Positions 37,801 to 44,558 are shown, numbered from the stretch's first letter. The stretch is DNA of 53,424 nucleotides from Candidatus Heimdallarchaeota archaeon (GCA_021399405.1 JAAFKL010000367.1:1-53424); one strand, 5' to 3'. A program made the numbers and translations. The notes: generated from the sequence alone by a model not told the origin.

Positions 37801-40585
37801 ACCTTATATCCCTATAGGGGCAAATTCCGGGACCATCAATACTCGATCTCTAGCAGGCCTTCCCATAAGTGAAGACGTTACTGCTCATGGATTGCCAGTT
37901 GCTTTCAACAATTTAGTTTCGCAAACTCGATTGCACCCGTGGGCTTTTTGGGGTTGGGATCCAGTTGATGCAAGACAATTCTCTGAAGCTAAATATTATC
38001 AATTTCGACATACTATGGTATTATCTGGTAATTCGGTTGATCATTTACCAGAAAGAGATTATGCAGATATCCCTGCTAATATGGCTTTGATTACTTCACC
38101 TGCGGGGAAGGATTTTGGTATCTCTTTAATCGATCGAATGGGTAGGAATTGGGAAAAATGGGATCTTGGTAGTGTTTGGCATAATCCTGATCCGGCAAAT
38201 ATATTTGGACCCTCTGGTTTACTTGGGTTAGGTAAGGCAGCTGACGGTACATGGGATACAACAAGACCCATTATTCGTAATGCCGATGATAGTCCAGCAG
38301 TCCCACTGCTTAATACGAGAGCGCTTGATAGATATGGAGAGATTTATGCTTATTACGATGTTCCTTTAGGCGATTTTGTTTATAACCCCAGATTTACAAC
38401 CGGTATTGAACGAACTATCATATTCAATGACGCAAATATTCTGATTACGTTTTTTACACAGCTTAGAGAACTTGCAATTTTAGAACATATGGCAAGAACG
38501 GGTCAAAGAATAGAGATTGTACAGGGAAGTATTGTTGATAGACAATTAGGGGTTACTTTAGGTGCGAGGGATAGTTTCAACGATGCTGTTACAGCTGATC
38601 ATATTCGTGTTCACAATATGTATTTACCTGATCGTTCAATCAATGAGAATAATGCCTACAATCTCGAGACATGGGTACCAGATGGAAACACCATCGATCC
38701 GAATACTCATGAAAAGACCACTCTTTTAATGCACGGAAGACAATTCGAGGAACCGGGGGTTAGTGTAATTGATGGAGAAGAAATTCATGGCCAATTTGGT
38801 TTGCGTCACAATTCTAATCCTCTTGATAACCAAATCACAGATACGTTATTGTCAGATCAAGAGAAATATAACCTCATACAAGCACATAGTATTGATATTT
38901 GGCAATTGCCAAGTACTTTATATGAGAAAGTTCCTAATGAGGAAATACTAATTTCAACGCAATTCGAGAGTCTTAGACAGGGTGAAATGGAGCGACTTCT
39001 AGGACAATATTTCAGTCTTGATGAGGCTACAGCTTATGCATTCAGGGGTGAGATCTATACAGGAAATGCTGCAGCATTAGGTATAATCAAAGCCCATGAA
39101 ACTACAATAACCAATTCTCTTGCTGTATGGCGTCTTATGCCTATGGAAGTTAAAAATGCATTTAAGATTGAACTATTAAAAACTTACACATATTACGATG
39201 CAATGGGAATGACTTCTAATTGGAATGTAAATTGGGACGCCAATCTTGTAATCGCTACCTTTAACCGTCTATTCCGATCGATCCAATTTGCTGGTGGAAT
39301 AACTACCCAACTTAGGGATGCTATAGTTCTCAGTTTGATTCAAAATACTTTATCAACAGATCGCTTCGATGCAGTAATTGTACGTGATGAGGGTGATATT
39401 AATAATTTTGGTGATAGAAGACTACGTGCTGATTTTGCTCAAAGAAATGAAATTGCTATCAGGAATGCAAGATCTTTCGATGAATTAGGGCGAGAGGTTT
39501 ATCAAGGAGCTGTCAAAAATTCAAAAAATTATGAGAACGCGTTCTATGGAAATGCTGACGAAAGAGTTGATTATGGTCGCGATCTTACGGTATATAACAC
39601 TGTGATGAATGATTTGGCAAAAGATTTAAACAATGCACTGAGTCAAATTACTTCTGGTTCCCCCGTGGATCAAATCTTACAACACTCGATACTCGAACAC
39701 TTCAAAACTTTAATACACACCCCTGAAGATTTCAGAAATCTTGATTTCATGCAAGAATTCGATGCTGCGGGGGCAAATCATCGAAAGGCTGGATTCTCGA
39801 TGGCTCCCCGAAGCGGTTTTGGTAATATGGAGTTTCGTATAAGAAATAATAAGTTGTTCATGGAAACATCAAGTAATTTCTGGGTTTCCCCAGGTCAAAA
39901 TTCCGATTTCTTTAGCTCAAACTTCAAGAGCATGAAAGAAACAAATCTTGAATTATGGAATGATCTTTTGGCTTTTGATCCATCTGTACCTGGTCCACTC
40001 CAATCAGTAAGAATGATTGATCAATTGAATCCAGAACCTCGTGCATTGCAGCCTATATATAATTTCCAAAAGGAATTGATATCGAGAAAAGGAGCTAAAT
40101 ATTCCTCTACAGGAATTAAATTGCATATTGATAAGCCATTTGACGGTATAAGAGAAACGTTAGGATCCACAAAGTTCCCAGTTGAATTCTATGGTGATTT
40201 ACTCACTCTCAATGCAGTTCTGAATAGGAACCCAAGAGGACCCAATGTTAATTCTCAAAAATATCGAGATCTCGTCAAGTCTTGGAAGGATACAACACTT
40301 ATTAGTGACGGAGCACCACCGAAATCAAGAATTATTGTGAAAATTGGACACGTGGAAGGGTTGGCTGAATTTCTAGCTGGTATCATTCAATATCCACCCG
40401 GTTTGAAAATGAGCATCTATAGTTATATGGCGAGAGGCAGTTTAACCCGATATATGGATGACATCACATACAGTAAAATTCAAAATACAATTGATGCAAT
40501 GTTACGTCGTGAGGGTAACCTTCCAGCTGCGAGAGATGCATGGATATATTTCACAGCAATATTCTATCTTTTCAGTCGCTCATAA
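22865..40585 (+). CDS. Giant exported surface protein, 5,906 residues
   Basis: A single open frame. A basic N-terminus and a hydrophobic segment (residues 24-42, YFWVIFQILVITNPVIPV) form an export signal. Residues about 45-3790 are beta-sandwich-like and rich in Ser, Asp, Gly, Tyr and Trp. Two CBM-like modules are paralogous (570-725 and 1629-1827): each starts N-x-SFE, has a Cys pair, then YIGxxxIWE, and ends with a D-N-[IL] strand. A motif FSxxIxGWDExQ recurs near 1580 and 2279. From about 3800 the protein changes to amphipathic and hydrophobic helices (3929-3982, 4039-4059, 4224-4280, 4366-4417), with a CFNDNGEQGC loop after the second. Residues 4420-5906 are a charged, mainly helical region I cannot assign. 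No sortase-type motif is seen; the last residues (WIYFTAIFYLFSRS) are only mildly hydrophobic. An adhesin, predation or contact-delivery protein are all possible. Confidence 0.85.
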   Translation: MLENSILTNGTKRIHVKKRFKTYFWVIFQILVITNPVIPVNPIGPPYQAPPVGWIIKDEIDLYGTGWDNSSGQSYIDPHHNGYKLTVAPTKSTNKTFTDVSWDGYSSLNFSIGSLSSTSFSIYVNNELLLTQSIGSGNFTFDVQQKAKILQLHKYEEVFINFVGSIDYLGFESDRPRYYGVYNTQNYELLFSGIQSGSDVELQPSEGVGGFYQGYTGSTDDLYYPEIGIWASMLPKSYRAKIGHIEPTDPINIINMATPDTNQGFESNYVTLEDGGYYSLDLGAVGLSQDFGGYLIAEPLMVDLYWEEQGGATFSLGYEQVNFGSYTELSVDLSTFSGSNGRIKILPELTGFLQDAENSTITRDVFVHFGDISISRKASIESIVKSEYLPATEVIDSNGVIITSGEIIFDGVNDYAVYHYQGANGDDINRLMLLVSSSSVDDYFEFDAIAIDENEVETTFASGSYNSSGTYGEDVGTIKLFVTDYQSINKSSLIKVIITSIQNPSGYLGINGLAFSGPMDGLELRYASDLYWQNQFTNVQYDDLAESYILRSEDVPFRAISETSSPTQIQNNPSFETTDSWTGLVQDSNKQTDGSYSATLSGFSDMDPVTDTLTSTDTLTSLDSLSFDIYTVATCTDKDSNPCPSWSGLSDGTNYYRTYIGGVLIWEQLASDATNGWVTVNVDLNAAGNPDGVLSFELVVDGDKKTGGKPSSRYTYAIDMSIWIDNIQAIDIQVVAGDPYDTDQFLIATYDFNYLPTGDHIFQVTARKADCITTCVNDDGLARQVQLGYRLAGTSIPFSIFSTFNILSSEYHMVRDRVLLSISNSSAYEIAILAGSDGAINIANFGVVTSDVTSSVNGDAYTDLYANFEGTSLNFGNNETKGFMSTFQGDEDQFQQFTNWENQIANGGGFGTVDTLDGVMQLYDVWTNSTSIDNLVYEISFSYNSTGVDLNVTGDFGYFQMVHDRNLGDDTPSFNSGVKKVDSSYVYSSSTTDIIEGIDAYSIHKFTIIQWYSSSEYHLMGYIDGQLVSIFNDPLWDTSLALGSSPVLEVVSGTDTRIHSVSINELLPDSEVLDGVGSIDKDEWVVSSYGQSLVNDEYIVLRDGQSLRYNHNLGSKIQDIFFGSIYLDSFNGQSILVNSSENLKLEFSTILDQSIKYAIATAHYGGLNSEIFRSEINNEISGKYNFEFRQETSKVAIKFWIDGGHTPVTLGDGLGEFSLPSTIQFYPELLSSLNSYIFVDAVNFGFRTSTDSDAVSGSGPNWISYTLAENSEFSGEITSSTNLVMDGSSLSTTEYFLGSQLFIDDLGAIKINPVRETGIDPVYMKFEEGSNTILELIIARKNTVDGITGTVWYSNGTSFISTNGTFNTGDWISFNVEFNITSNTFTLSIDDTKFGISSGYDIPMLSTFSGTPSFTIQGGVSTFYVDNIYVGSNSWNFESSTLPSFLQSSINLDQSDAQYNAADFIIVEIDPINTDSKITIEYLAVQNSQVTLMDKIGNGDYLKFRLDSLIPNVWMDIGISSTSLIKIKSISLANDIPIRAWLILGKEVSSSGIPYEKTDVIKHTNQLIGYTYEYQQLEDRFSNGIVGWDEIQQNGYDWSQKEQIVGGGDGSEFTFAENDAQWLDTNIIENSSFEGPVDPSTYTCNGQPGGQGWTTCSSQNETVQTIDKLYYYPQYDQTATDGIYSYRLRNNARYSILDGSFALWQVDSVSSYIDVASLSFDMYTDAWIYQQSVWTDPPGPDAPSSYNGWDDGSSYWRIYIGSTMIWELLPYQHTNSVWTHYDLDLSSYGGLSGTLRFESMASPDRSKGKAYTEDLIFGFDNLESIQSQAISNYTGYRSSYDGVSLPTGWNSWESSIPLSIGDHTLPISSDSDYFENGNLDDWETSYGQSADGIRWVERNGYLDMTGSSLGTNQSQAEIYKEFDQPIEGPFSMTIPITIKGKPTLPGQWSETLFSFTLLTSEQRHSTWPAMLLVKDGNEFMDRPYNGTISNIGDFKTNDLGNYQFNGWGYHHVEKKLVMNYDINAATEEIQIEYRISRDINHYVTIDLILLGTQDYQIATYNLESWGDFSGIAILGEETLKDNGIYVWPTQTFDSEKYIRIGEIIIQTPTIASTVMAFNHESDSVETKHLVSGYDLLNDTVFEYGIEETLSNGPQIVLRTYDENSIPSQSLSIPVLDYTYGTESDYILFDVEFLQSETTDIQLSAYYKGQQYQINMTSTRAIERIGYSIWQDGVSQSKSYGILKDFRSINFNNVSYTYDGTEYYEIVKYLSTDRSTYGDSFSNNILGWDEQQSEGLNWTKKTSYDLYGTLPNQGGWFDNDYMYESGGKLHIGRRHQDGPRFPHNDWTKLIAEIDTSDNYQIKTQIEWDFDRTKNSVAGGISQEQYFYLMGLDEKDAFVFLAGRGQFQLNRSQAYVSDYIGGAGCAELYYRWYEDPLYMGGKNNLGDSQRCLSDEKTLRTGINNDFGQINITINVEKSIGNTWIVSILQEFLNTTGSFVTVSSVGTTSAEIKKLAIYHNGYQWIPGSTINLATNTGQIDYNYIVGPIGIDNVIDCFDVCYEPGIATKQELTDTSSGVSLPLVETFNENKLPGYISENRYLEMIDRMGETLFEWHLLSQSNGQLNGQRISAANYTSWTPQSDYSFIPTSQDFVLNLDFVVPGMSDNGKIGRYMLQLIDSSGQLVTMIEYLDAVSNDVGTAGLYWNNVDINGTRIPQSRYTSNFHNSSITAEIRKSGPSYTISYSGARSDTQSFVVQGDIALILIAYQFYANETIRDINDFHFDNLKLHYDAYGGVNNNLPAQVWDPILDTSVYRVKSISQEFSISDSIGWGKGIHTMSELQDSNQPDLAIDEHYSNSGWSYGTEYLTADNFLSLNYRPSQISGQSIWLLLDIIDGDLTSYEDERPRQFDRTVWIEVQLDMSPVTPSYQISVVLPTWYAFSRWHTDSDVLYEVQTGHYRIGHIPQGVLDWSGLTLDLSSLIGDYNTAASTNYNYRAVRGIFFGTNGDVISVRPTWYNQLDIGQFPSEGLNGTQNGQTDVIWKQIDASTDGTVNLAANMFNFQKGEYYDSVLSTYIYSLFEYTAYLTIESNQYVIPEGVSKSSVVSPLTGKVTYTMVMYPGRNALKLRIIHNPAGSDDWWVKASLMADSDLLLTTDESIDDESISLSSPFSVVNSTLHESKIGDPGIQWRINSILKTKTVMQGEGIYIFDSAMKVFPQDGEAIQNVIPANETDFKSVDFEKFNQLNASGWTIVQDDFRGDSNILVPYALEYNTTTNNGTDCEFDSEGYEICSDYGAAYDYAEFSHGSQVMVLFQIYFARDLDYNLTLKLQIPVYFEEYFNSPTLSGRVGISSIEALAYDESGFRRFDEFGLNDTRNWFGDITTTGWNSLNTSTGMDMIIPAYSSKTKAGFHRFGVLLNYMGSAINTTELDLALSIEYRDDNINIINEPTAYASSHEVLGQRKSVSFINDGTQSMEEGGENSVAGGSFNYRDPTPGRKVTGRFYWFDAYLRIHTTTQILMGISDWDANEQGLANTVMVTDMWTEHESSALVQVGISDIANAPPGVPVYDDSDLDSLNSMPLYKRASLGFLKGSLAHTGSLALRVNGDLFGGMYPTIYRPGLSTVNTLDNLALQNRVAGKLVSIQFNHIVTETSDGGWYVDVPFKHINRLELSNSDSSIVIGNLFDTSLHNSIIRLIYDNADNGTSISIYTLANKDTQDAELIFESEDKYNIFLSLQDSRFTLSIDKTGNAKYTSRLGVRSIVTSVNLIEGGVSIEDSAVIEKLIDTERGQFLIAPLIGDESINRLNSLDSYRLNGFGAWFKKASSVVVGAVNTVIDAIGESSASVLDKTGLDAALDVGQELLTTYVIDPIARLPAKLLSGTMHLASVFIDSISQVVLGIGNQFNTLWNSVGAQLHTWSNAINDFVVAGTNLIMNAAANALAAAVAIVKTAVQLVKAAVAFLLDGIKMIGRFIKEKIESLMVDEEEEDTYDPLPTGGSQSLGLSSISLNAGIGADAAERFDSVNPGRIDYPGMWSTGEEAWKRLKHLVVILAYAAIMGTAIGIIDNRATPICFNDNGEQGCLDHDGYVIKLDALVDGMHEATPTTSWDGEVQGTRTADVNLDRSNSKTAQYLRNQLYWAMTSLFTSSQNFTQFKDGSGTYNTHAPSFTTDIYADDPTSRFVDNGFWEMLVDDTGYNAAGNWDIDYYIPVFSSLANQGSFKIFGKTISEFGLMVFLEIILSFNPLIGLKDDLRDAFFEPSTFFRWLARFLLPISIGEVASLGGGSIVSRPLHWLADMLEKPANFVKSNVYGAAFRKIGPIKSFDEITLFGSFSSNRIADTVRQLLGGADEVTPESYKVLKSADGGQKHIMKRVVGFILGGIGRLIWKVIKAIINVISGGLKAITTLLWLVFKGIGKVLGTVNEGMGKTVNVLVPSLRRAADNIVDLARRLFGAESIEHGIRRVEALPPTSLSDETIKIVDTGVFPSSPVDELMFDDDGAPLYSYGTDTPDAYTFTAKINRNVGDRWGSIKRWADDPDANRFKKAMAWIANKGEGTTEFLFGEDSLEPFLEGYQYTVLGNIKKRNDDLLRGYRMANGFGGICGLSVEGQLPAQLLEELSNNDPGSINRPISTHSSCPRGLTEVDLDAPRTFFRNVPIYTLNVELYSVPVPPTATRITTARLVNGQVVTFDQHQRSYNHLDALQSIRSADLEHVFLGTMMELAIQARYSREIIAPGIATMSELRSLDESNRYKQVVENWLNKVIGHKIDPDTGEILGVLTVGEFLGISNDVRPQLIGSAGEITRVSGVPLVSETVDTMFSAMQTMVDWKNLGGESATDILLRLQGHIDNVNYMEVYAAKSNGIRNVDYEAFQVITDIAIGRALENYFLSLTDEQLALDTIVNWHALPSRYLQYDFRMNGKAFTSNRLGIGTDVQSVSQNVNGVTDGLLSLAGLDELKSWDRAFGLLNGYNDIFSTVYIDNQGQLLNRAKPYIPIGANSGTINTRSLAGLPISEDVTAHGLPVAFNNLVSQTRLHPWAFWGWDPVDARQFSEAKYYQFRHTMVLSGNSVDHLPERDYADIPANMALITSPAGKDFGISLIDRMGRNWEKWDLGSVWHNPDPANIFGPSGLLGLGKAADGTWDTTRPIIRNADDSPAVPLLNTRALDRYGEIYAYYDVPLGDFVYNPRFTTGIERTIIFNDANILITFFTQLRELAILEHMARTGQRIEIVQGSIVDRQLGVTLGARDSFNDAVTADHIRVHNMYLPDRSINENNAYNLETWVPDGNTIDPNTHEKTTLLMHGRQFEEPGVSVIDGEEIHGQFGLRHNSNPLDNQITDTLLSDQEKYNLIQAHSIDIWQLPSTLYEKVPNEEILISTQFESLRQGEMERLLGQYFSLDEATAYAFRGEIYTGNAAALGIIKAHETTITNSLAVWRLMPMEVKNAFKIELLKTYTYYDAMGMTSNWNVNWDANLVIATFNRLFRSIQFAGGITTQLRDAIVLSLIQNTLSTDRFDAVIVRDEGDINNFGDRRLRADFAQRNEIAIRNARSFDELGREVYQGAVKNSKNYENAFYGNADERVDYGRDLTVYNTVMNDLAKDLNNALSQITSGSPVDQILQHSILEHFKTLIHTPEDFRNLDFMQEFDAAGANHRKAGFSMAPRSGFGNMEFRIRNNKLFMETSSNFWVSPGQNSDFFSSNFKSMKETNLELWNDLLAFDPSVPGPLQSVRMIDQLNPEPRALQPIYNFQKELISRKGAKYSSTGIKLHIDKPFDGIRETLGSTKFPVEFYGDLLTLNAVLNRNPRGPNVNSQKYRDLVKSWKDTTLISDGAPPKSRIIVKIGHVEGLAEFLAGIIQYPPGLKMSIYSYMARGSLTRYMDDITYSKIQNTIDAMLRREGNLPAARDAWIYFTAIFYLFSRS

Positions 40586-40586
40586 T

Positions 40587-40633
40587 ATCGATCGTTAGAA
40601 AACTAGTTAATCCTAGTCAATCTTGCGATCGAT
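40587..40633. terminator. Inverted repeat between convergent genes
   Basis: ATCGATCG at 40587-40594 and CGATCGAT at 40626-40633 flank an inner hairpin (ACTAG-TTAATC-CTAGT). The segment separates the stop of the giant gene from that of the convergent LRR gene, so it may end both transcripts. It lacks a T-run. Confidence 0.4.
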
Positions 40634-41508
40634 TATCTTAATACTATTCTTTTTTCTTTATAATTTCGATCATTAGATAGACTTTCAAAACCTTGATTCC
40701 GCATTTTAACAATCAAAACATCAAATAAGCTACTGTATTGTTCTTCAATTGATTTTAATAAATTCATTTTTCCAATTATAAAACCACGTAACTTCTGTTG
40801 ATCTTGTACAATTTGACTCTCTAATGTCCTTTCATTAAACGGTTTGAAAGTTATTATTAAATTGGATAAGAAGCTAAATTTAGGAATAAATTTATCCAAT
40901 AATTCATGTGTACACATTCTTGAATCAACACTCAATGTCATGTATTTTACAGTTTTTTGATGGGTCAACTTTTTCAATAAATTTTCATCCATAACTTTCA
41001 CACCTAAATTCTCAAGTTTTTTGTTATTTGAAAAATCAGTATTATCTATATTCAGTCTTTCACTACTACCCAAGCTAATAAGTGTTAAGTGCTTACAATT
41101 CACGAAGGCTTTGTTTGGAACTTCTAGTTCTCTCTCTGAAGCGATAGTTACACCTCTCAGATTGCTTAGTTTGTATAATAATTCTTCTGGAAATCTAGTA
41201 AAATATCCATTAATACGGAAGCGTTCAAGGTTTGTGAATGGTAAGGCATATTCTGGTAAATTCAAAATCCCTAATGTAAATAGATCTAGCTCAATCAATT
41301 GATCATATTCGTTAAATTTCGACTTATAATTGAGTATTTCATGTATTGCCGTATCTAATGATTTCGTCCAATCGATAGGATCTTCTTCAACTTGAGTACG
41401 TCTGTCCGGAACCCGAAAAGAATCTGGATGCATTTTTACTATCTCATAACTAAATAGTTTTTTTAGGTAATCAATTAAGAGATCCTTATCATTTGATATT
41501 TGCTGCAT
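40633..41508 (-). CDS. Leucine-rich-repeat-like cytosolic protein
   Basis: 291 residues, no signal peptide. Residues about 65-200 show irregular LRR units: LIELDLFTLGILNLPEYAL, NLERFRINGYFTRFPEELL, NLRGVTIASERELEVPNKAF, HLTLISLGSSERLNI, KLENLGVKVMDENLL. The N-terminal helical part and the C-terminal part (NLLKSIEEQYSSLFDVLIVK) cap the array. LRR proteins usually bind other proteins. It is convergent with the giant gene, and nothing else ties it to a pathway. Confidence 0.65.
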   Translation of the reverse strand: MQQISNDKDLLIDYLKKLFSYEIVKMHPDSFRVPDRRTQVEEDPIDWTKSLDTAIHEILNYKSKFNEYDQLIELDLFTLGILNLPEYALPFTNLERFRINGYFTRFPEELLYKLSNLRGVTIASERELEVPNKAFVNCKHLTLISLGSSERLNIDNTDFSNNKKLENLGVKVMDENLLKKLTHQKTVKYMTLSVDSRMCTHELLDKFIPKFSFLSNLIITFKPFNERTLESQIVQDQQKLRGFIIGKMNLLKSIEEQYSSLFDVLIVKMRNQGFESLSNDRNYKEKRIVLR

Positions 41509-41628
41509 CCCAATTAGAACTACTTATTGCGGTATTTAAAGGAATCGAAAATTATGATTCAGATTTATCGTTTCAAAATGAAATTGATTCAAATCAATCA
41601 ATGGATATCACATCTGTAAATTCAGTTA

Positions 41629-42036
41629 TTAAACTGTGTTTAAACGTAATAATAAGTTTATGGCTTCTCCATGACGACACAAATTATTTATGCATTTTTC
41701 ATTATCACAAGTTCCGAATTCTAGACTCCATTCACGTATAGTCTTCAATACGGCTGCAAGTTTGATTCCACCCTCAGTTAATTCATAACGGAGTTTTTTT
41801 GGTTTGTCAATATTCTCAATGGTGTTTAACATGTTATTTTCTATTAAATATTTTATTCTCATGGAGAGCATTCTGGGACTAATTTCAGGTATCCTTTCAG
41901 ATATTTGACTAAAACTTAAAGATCCTCCTTGAGTGATAAATTCTAATATTATGTTGATATTCCATTTTGGACTAATAACCTTCGTTGCGAAGTTAAATGC
42001 ACAATCGTCTTCTTGACTCTTAATTACATCGCTCAT
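41629..42036 (-). CDS. HxlR-family winged-helix transcriptional regulator
   Basis: 135 residues with the HxlR layout: Cys12 near the N-terminus, then the PKWNINIILEFI helix, the HTH (LSFSQISERIPEISPRMLSMRIKYLIENNML) and a wing (KPKKLRYELTEGG). The C-terminus adds three cysteines in TCDNEKCINNLC. HxlR proteins often sense thiol-reactive or oxidative signals, and four cysteines suit such a role or metal binding. It is upstream of the glycosidase on the same strand, but the order (regulator first, about 120 bases apart in the direction of transcription) allows separate promoters. A decayed copy of its 3' end lies at 2051-2134. Confidence 0.88.
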   Translation of the reverse strand: MSDVIKSQEDDCAFNFATKVISPKWNINIILEFITQGGSLSFSQISERIPEISPRMLSMRIKYLIENNMLNTIENIDKPKKLRYELTEGGIKLAAVLKTIREWSLEFGTCDNEKCINNLCRHGEAINLLLRLNTV

Positions 42037-42159
42037 TACAATCTGTGCAACAACAATATAGTATTTAAAATTTTGAGAACCGGTTTTTACAATTGAATAA
42101 TATTTTTTTTTTATAGTATTTTTTTATATTAATTACTATAAACTAATTTTATTTACAGG

Positions 42160-44502
42160 TTATTGGATTTCCAGTTCAAATTGAAGTTGTCCTGATTTAG
42201 TTGGTAAAATCACCTCTCTAGAAGCAATTTGATCTAAAGAACTTGATGATGATACCATTGGATATGGAAGAAACAGATGCGGCATTGCTTCTCGTTCAGT
42301 TTTATAATCCCATTCAATAGTTAAAGTAGATCCGTTTAGTTTTGCCGTAAGATCCAATTTTGAATTAAATAGTAAATTCAAACCCGTTGCCGATACTCCA
42401 TTTTCTAGCCATTGAATTGGCATACCTTTCAGCAGATGAGGACTGGTATCTTGATGTTGTTGTGCAAATAAATCTAAAATTAAGTTTACCCACTCTGCAG
42501 CTGCAAAACCGCTGGGTGAGTCTCCTACAGATCCTTTTCGGGACAGAGGTGAAATCCCCTCAGCCCATCCTTGAGCGTTTGTGACATTTTCAACTAGAAA
42601 ATTAATAATGGACAATACGTCTGCATTAAGCTCTAAATATCTACACGCTTGAGCCAATAAAATTGCATGATATGTTCCGAACGCATTCCAAGGCTGATCG
42701 ATTAACAACCCCCCTTCATGAACATAATTATCTAATAGCCAATGTACCGTTTTAGCCAATGGTTGGAACTCTGCTAGATAAAGAGATAATGGGTGAAATG
42801 CATATAAATTAAAAATCATACCTGCAGTATCACGTTGAGTAGGCCCGACGGGAAGATAATTATTATTGAAAACTGCTGTAATTGAATCATCCAAATCTTG
42901 TTTGTATTTCTCAAGTTCAATTTTGAATTTTTCAGATTCACCATGTCTACCCAAATGTTCGGCCAAATTTTGGAGATAATTTAATCCTCCTGCACACCAA
43001 AAATTATGTGAATAGGAATAATCATTTTTCCAATATATCGGATCAAACCATGCTAGGTTCCCCTTTGGTAGAAGTCCTTTTGTTAGATTGACTTCACCCT
43101 CCTTCTCCATCCTTTTTCTTTGACGAGCTAACCAATCAGTAATTCTCTTTAAACCAGTAAACTTGTCACCAAGCCAATTTATATCATTTGTAAAATAAAA
43201 GTGTTGGGCAAAAGCCATAATTAGACCTCCTTGCCCATCCCATTGTTTATCATTTATTGCAAGACCAGTAGAATCTATTGAATTGTAGACATTATCCAAA
43301 ATAGATCGAGCAATGGGGTCTGAGAATCCTAATCTATCAAGAGCCATAATTTGGAATGGTAAGGCTGGCATCCAGATTTGTTCTTGTTGAGATGGACCGA
43401 CTGTAATTATAGATTTATTGACATCAGCTAACAATCTCAAAACTGAAGCGCTTGATTTGAATAATTGATCAACATTTTCCGATGAAGTACTGATTACTGG
43501 AATATTTCCCATAGTATCTTCCCACTTTTCCTCAACATCATCCATATCTAATTCTTGTAAATTAGAAATATTATCTCCAGATAATTCAATAATAAATGTA
43601 GGGCTTTCACGAACAGGAAAAGCAGCTGCCCAAGAAGCGAGTCCTGCTTTGCATTCTGCTTTTGAAGAAGCAAATGTTGATTGGTTTATTTGTCGTCCTG
43701 CATGACCTTTCACTATAGGACTGGTAACAACACGAATTGGAGGTTTGCTGATTTTTATTTTTGGTAACTTATCAATTGTTAAAATTAATTCTTTGGTATC
43801 ATAATTCATTGAGGAAATTGTTGTTACACCGTCTTGATCCATAGGGCATATTGTTACAAATAATTGATGATCTGAAAAACCTCGCACCACAGACACAATA
43901 AGCATTTCATTTCCGTCTTCATCACAATCTGAAAACAAATCATATACCATAGTATCTCCGTCTTCAAGTTCCCAATATACACTTACAATGGGATACCCTT
44001 CTTCATGCAATTCAACTTTAACTTTTCCAATTTCAGAGGAGTAGAAAGGACGGTCATTTAACAAAGTTCCAAATATCATAGTATATGAATCAGGTACTGG
44101 AATTATTCCCCCTCTATGATCAACAACTGGTTCTTCTTCAGAATCCGGACTTCCAAGTGCAATATAACTACGTAAATCTGAATTTTTTAACACCGGAATA
44201 CCCGCAATTCCATGCCTTCCTTCACCATCTGGACCTATTTTACCTAGCAACCAAGCTGGTAGAACCAAATCGTGTCTCCCTTTACTGAAATATTGTCTTG
44301 TAAACCATCCCTTGGTAATTGAAGAATTGAAAGCTTGAATAGCTTCAACTGGAAATGAATTATCATCCTCAAAAAACATAAGATTAGCTTTTTTGATAGC
44401 TTCAGAATTGAAAATATTATTAGATTTATCTTCTCGGCCGTCCATGAAGTCGAATCCTTCTAGAAAGCGATGGGAAAAATAATTGGATTTAAGCTTAGAC
44501 AA
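42160..44502 (-). CDS. Six-hairpin (alpha/alpha)6-barrel glycoside hydrolase-like protein
   Basis: 780 residues, no signal peptide, so cytosolic. Residues about 1-330 form a beta-rich N-terminal domain (FFEDDNSFPVEAIQAFNSSI, then GKVKVELHEEGYPIVSVYWE). From about 340 to 700 the sequence has helix-pair repeats typical of six-hairpin glycosidases: QIWMPALPFQIMALDRLG, KQWDGQGGLIMAFAQHFYF, YSHNFWCAGGLNYLQNLAEH, TQRDTAGMIFNLYAFHPL, DQPWNAFGTYHAILLAQACR, WAEGISPLSRKGSVGDSP. A small beta domain ends the chain. Related families include debranching and trehalase/glucoamylase-type enzymes. The catalytic acids cannot be fixed by eye, so the substrate is open. Confidence 0.65.
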   Translation of the reverse strand: MSKLKSNYFSHRFLEGFDFMDGREDKSNNIFNSEAIKKANLMFFEDDNSFPVEAIQAFNSSITKGWFTRQYFSKGRHDLVLPAWLLGKIGPDGEGRHGIAGIPVLKNSDLRSYIALGSPDSEEEPVVDHRGGIIPVPDSYTMIFGTLLNDRPFYSSEIGKVKVELHEEGYPIVSVYWELEDGDTMVYDLFSDCDEDGNEMLIVSVVRGFSDHQLFVTICPMDQDGVTTISSMNYDTKELILTIDKLPKIKISKPPIRVVTSPIVKGHAGRQINQSTFASSKAECKAGLASWAAAFPVRESPTFIIELSGDNISNLQELDMDDVEEKWEDTMGNIPVISTSSENVDQLFKSSASVLRLLADVNKSIITVGPSQQEQIWMPALPFQIMALDRLGFSDPIARSILDNVYNSIDSTGLAINDKQWDGQGGLIMAFAQHFYFTNDINWLGDKFTGLKRITDWLARQRKRMEKEGEVNLTKGLLPKGNLAWFDPIYWKNDYSYSHNFWCAGGLNYLQNLAEHLGRHGESEKFKIELEKYKQDLDDSITAVFNNNYLPVGPTQRDTAGMIFNLYAFHPLSLYLAEFQPLAKTVHWLLDNYVHEGGLLIDQPWNAFGTYHAILLAQACRYLELNADVLSIINFLVENVTNAQGWAEGISPLSRKGSVGDSPSGFAAAEWVNLILDLFAQQHQDTSPHLLKGMPIQWLENGVSATGLNLLFNSKLDLTAKLNGSTLTIEWDYKTEREAMPHLFLPYPMVSSSSSLDQIASREVILPTKSGQLQFELEIQ

Positions 44503-44558
44503 ACCTACACATGAAATTGCATGCGTAGATCTGTTGAATTTATATCAAATCGAAATAT

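Noticed and set aside
22865..40585. Giant gene as an assembly fusion of several genes
   Set aside because: The frame has no stop over 17.7 kb, similar modules occur on both sides of any cut point, and no internal promoter or ribosome-binding site stands out. It still merits read-coverage confirmation.
41493..41741. Plus-strand frame over the LRR/HxlR gap
   Set aside because: It runs antisense through the end of the HxlR gene and has no promoter or protein-like pattern.
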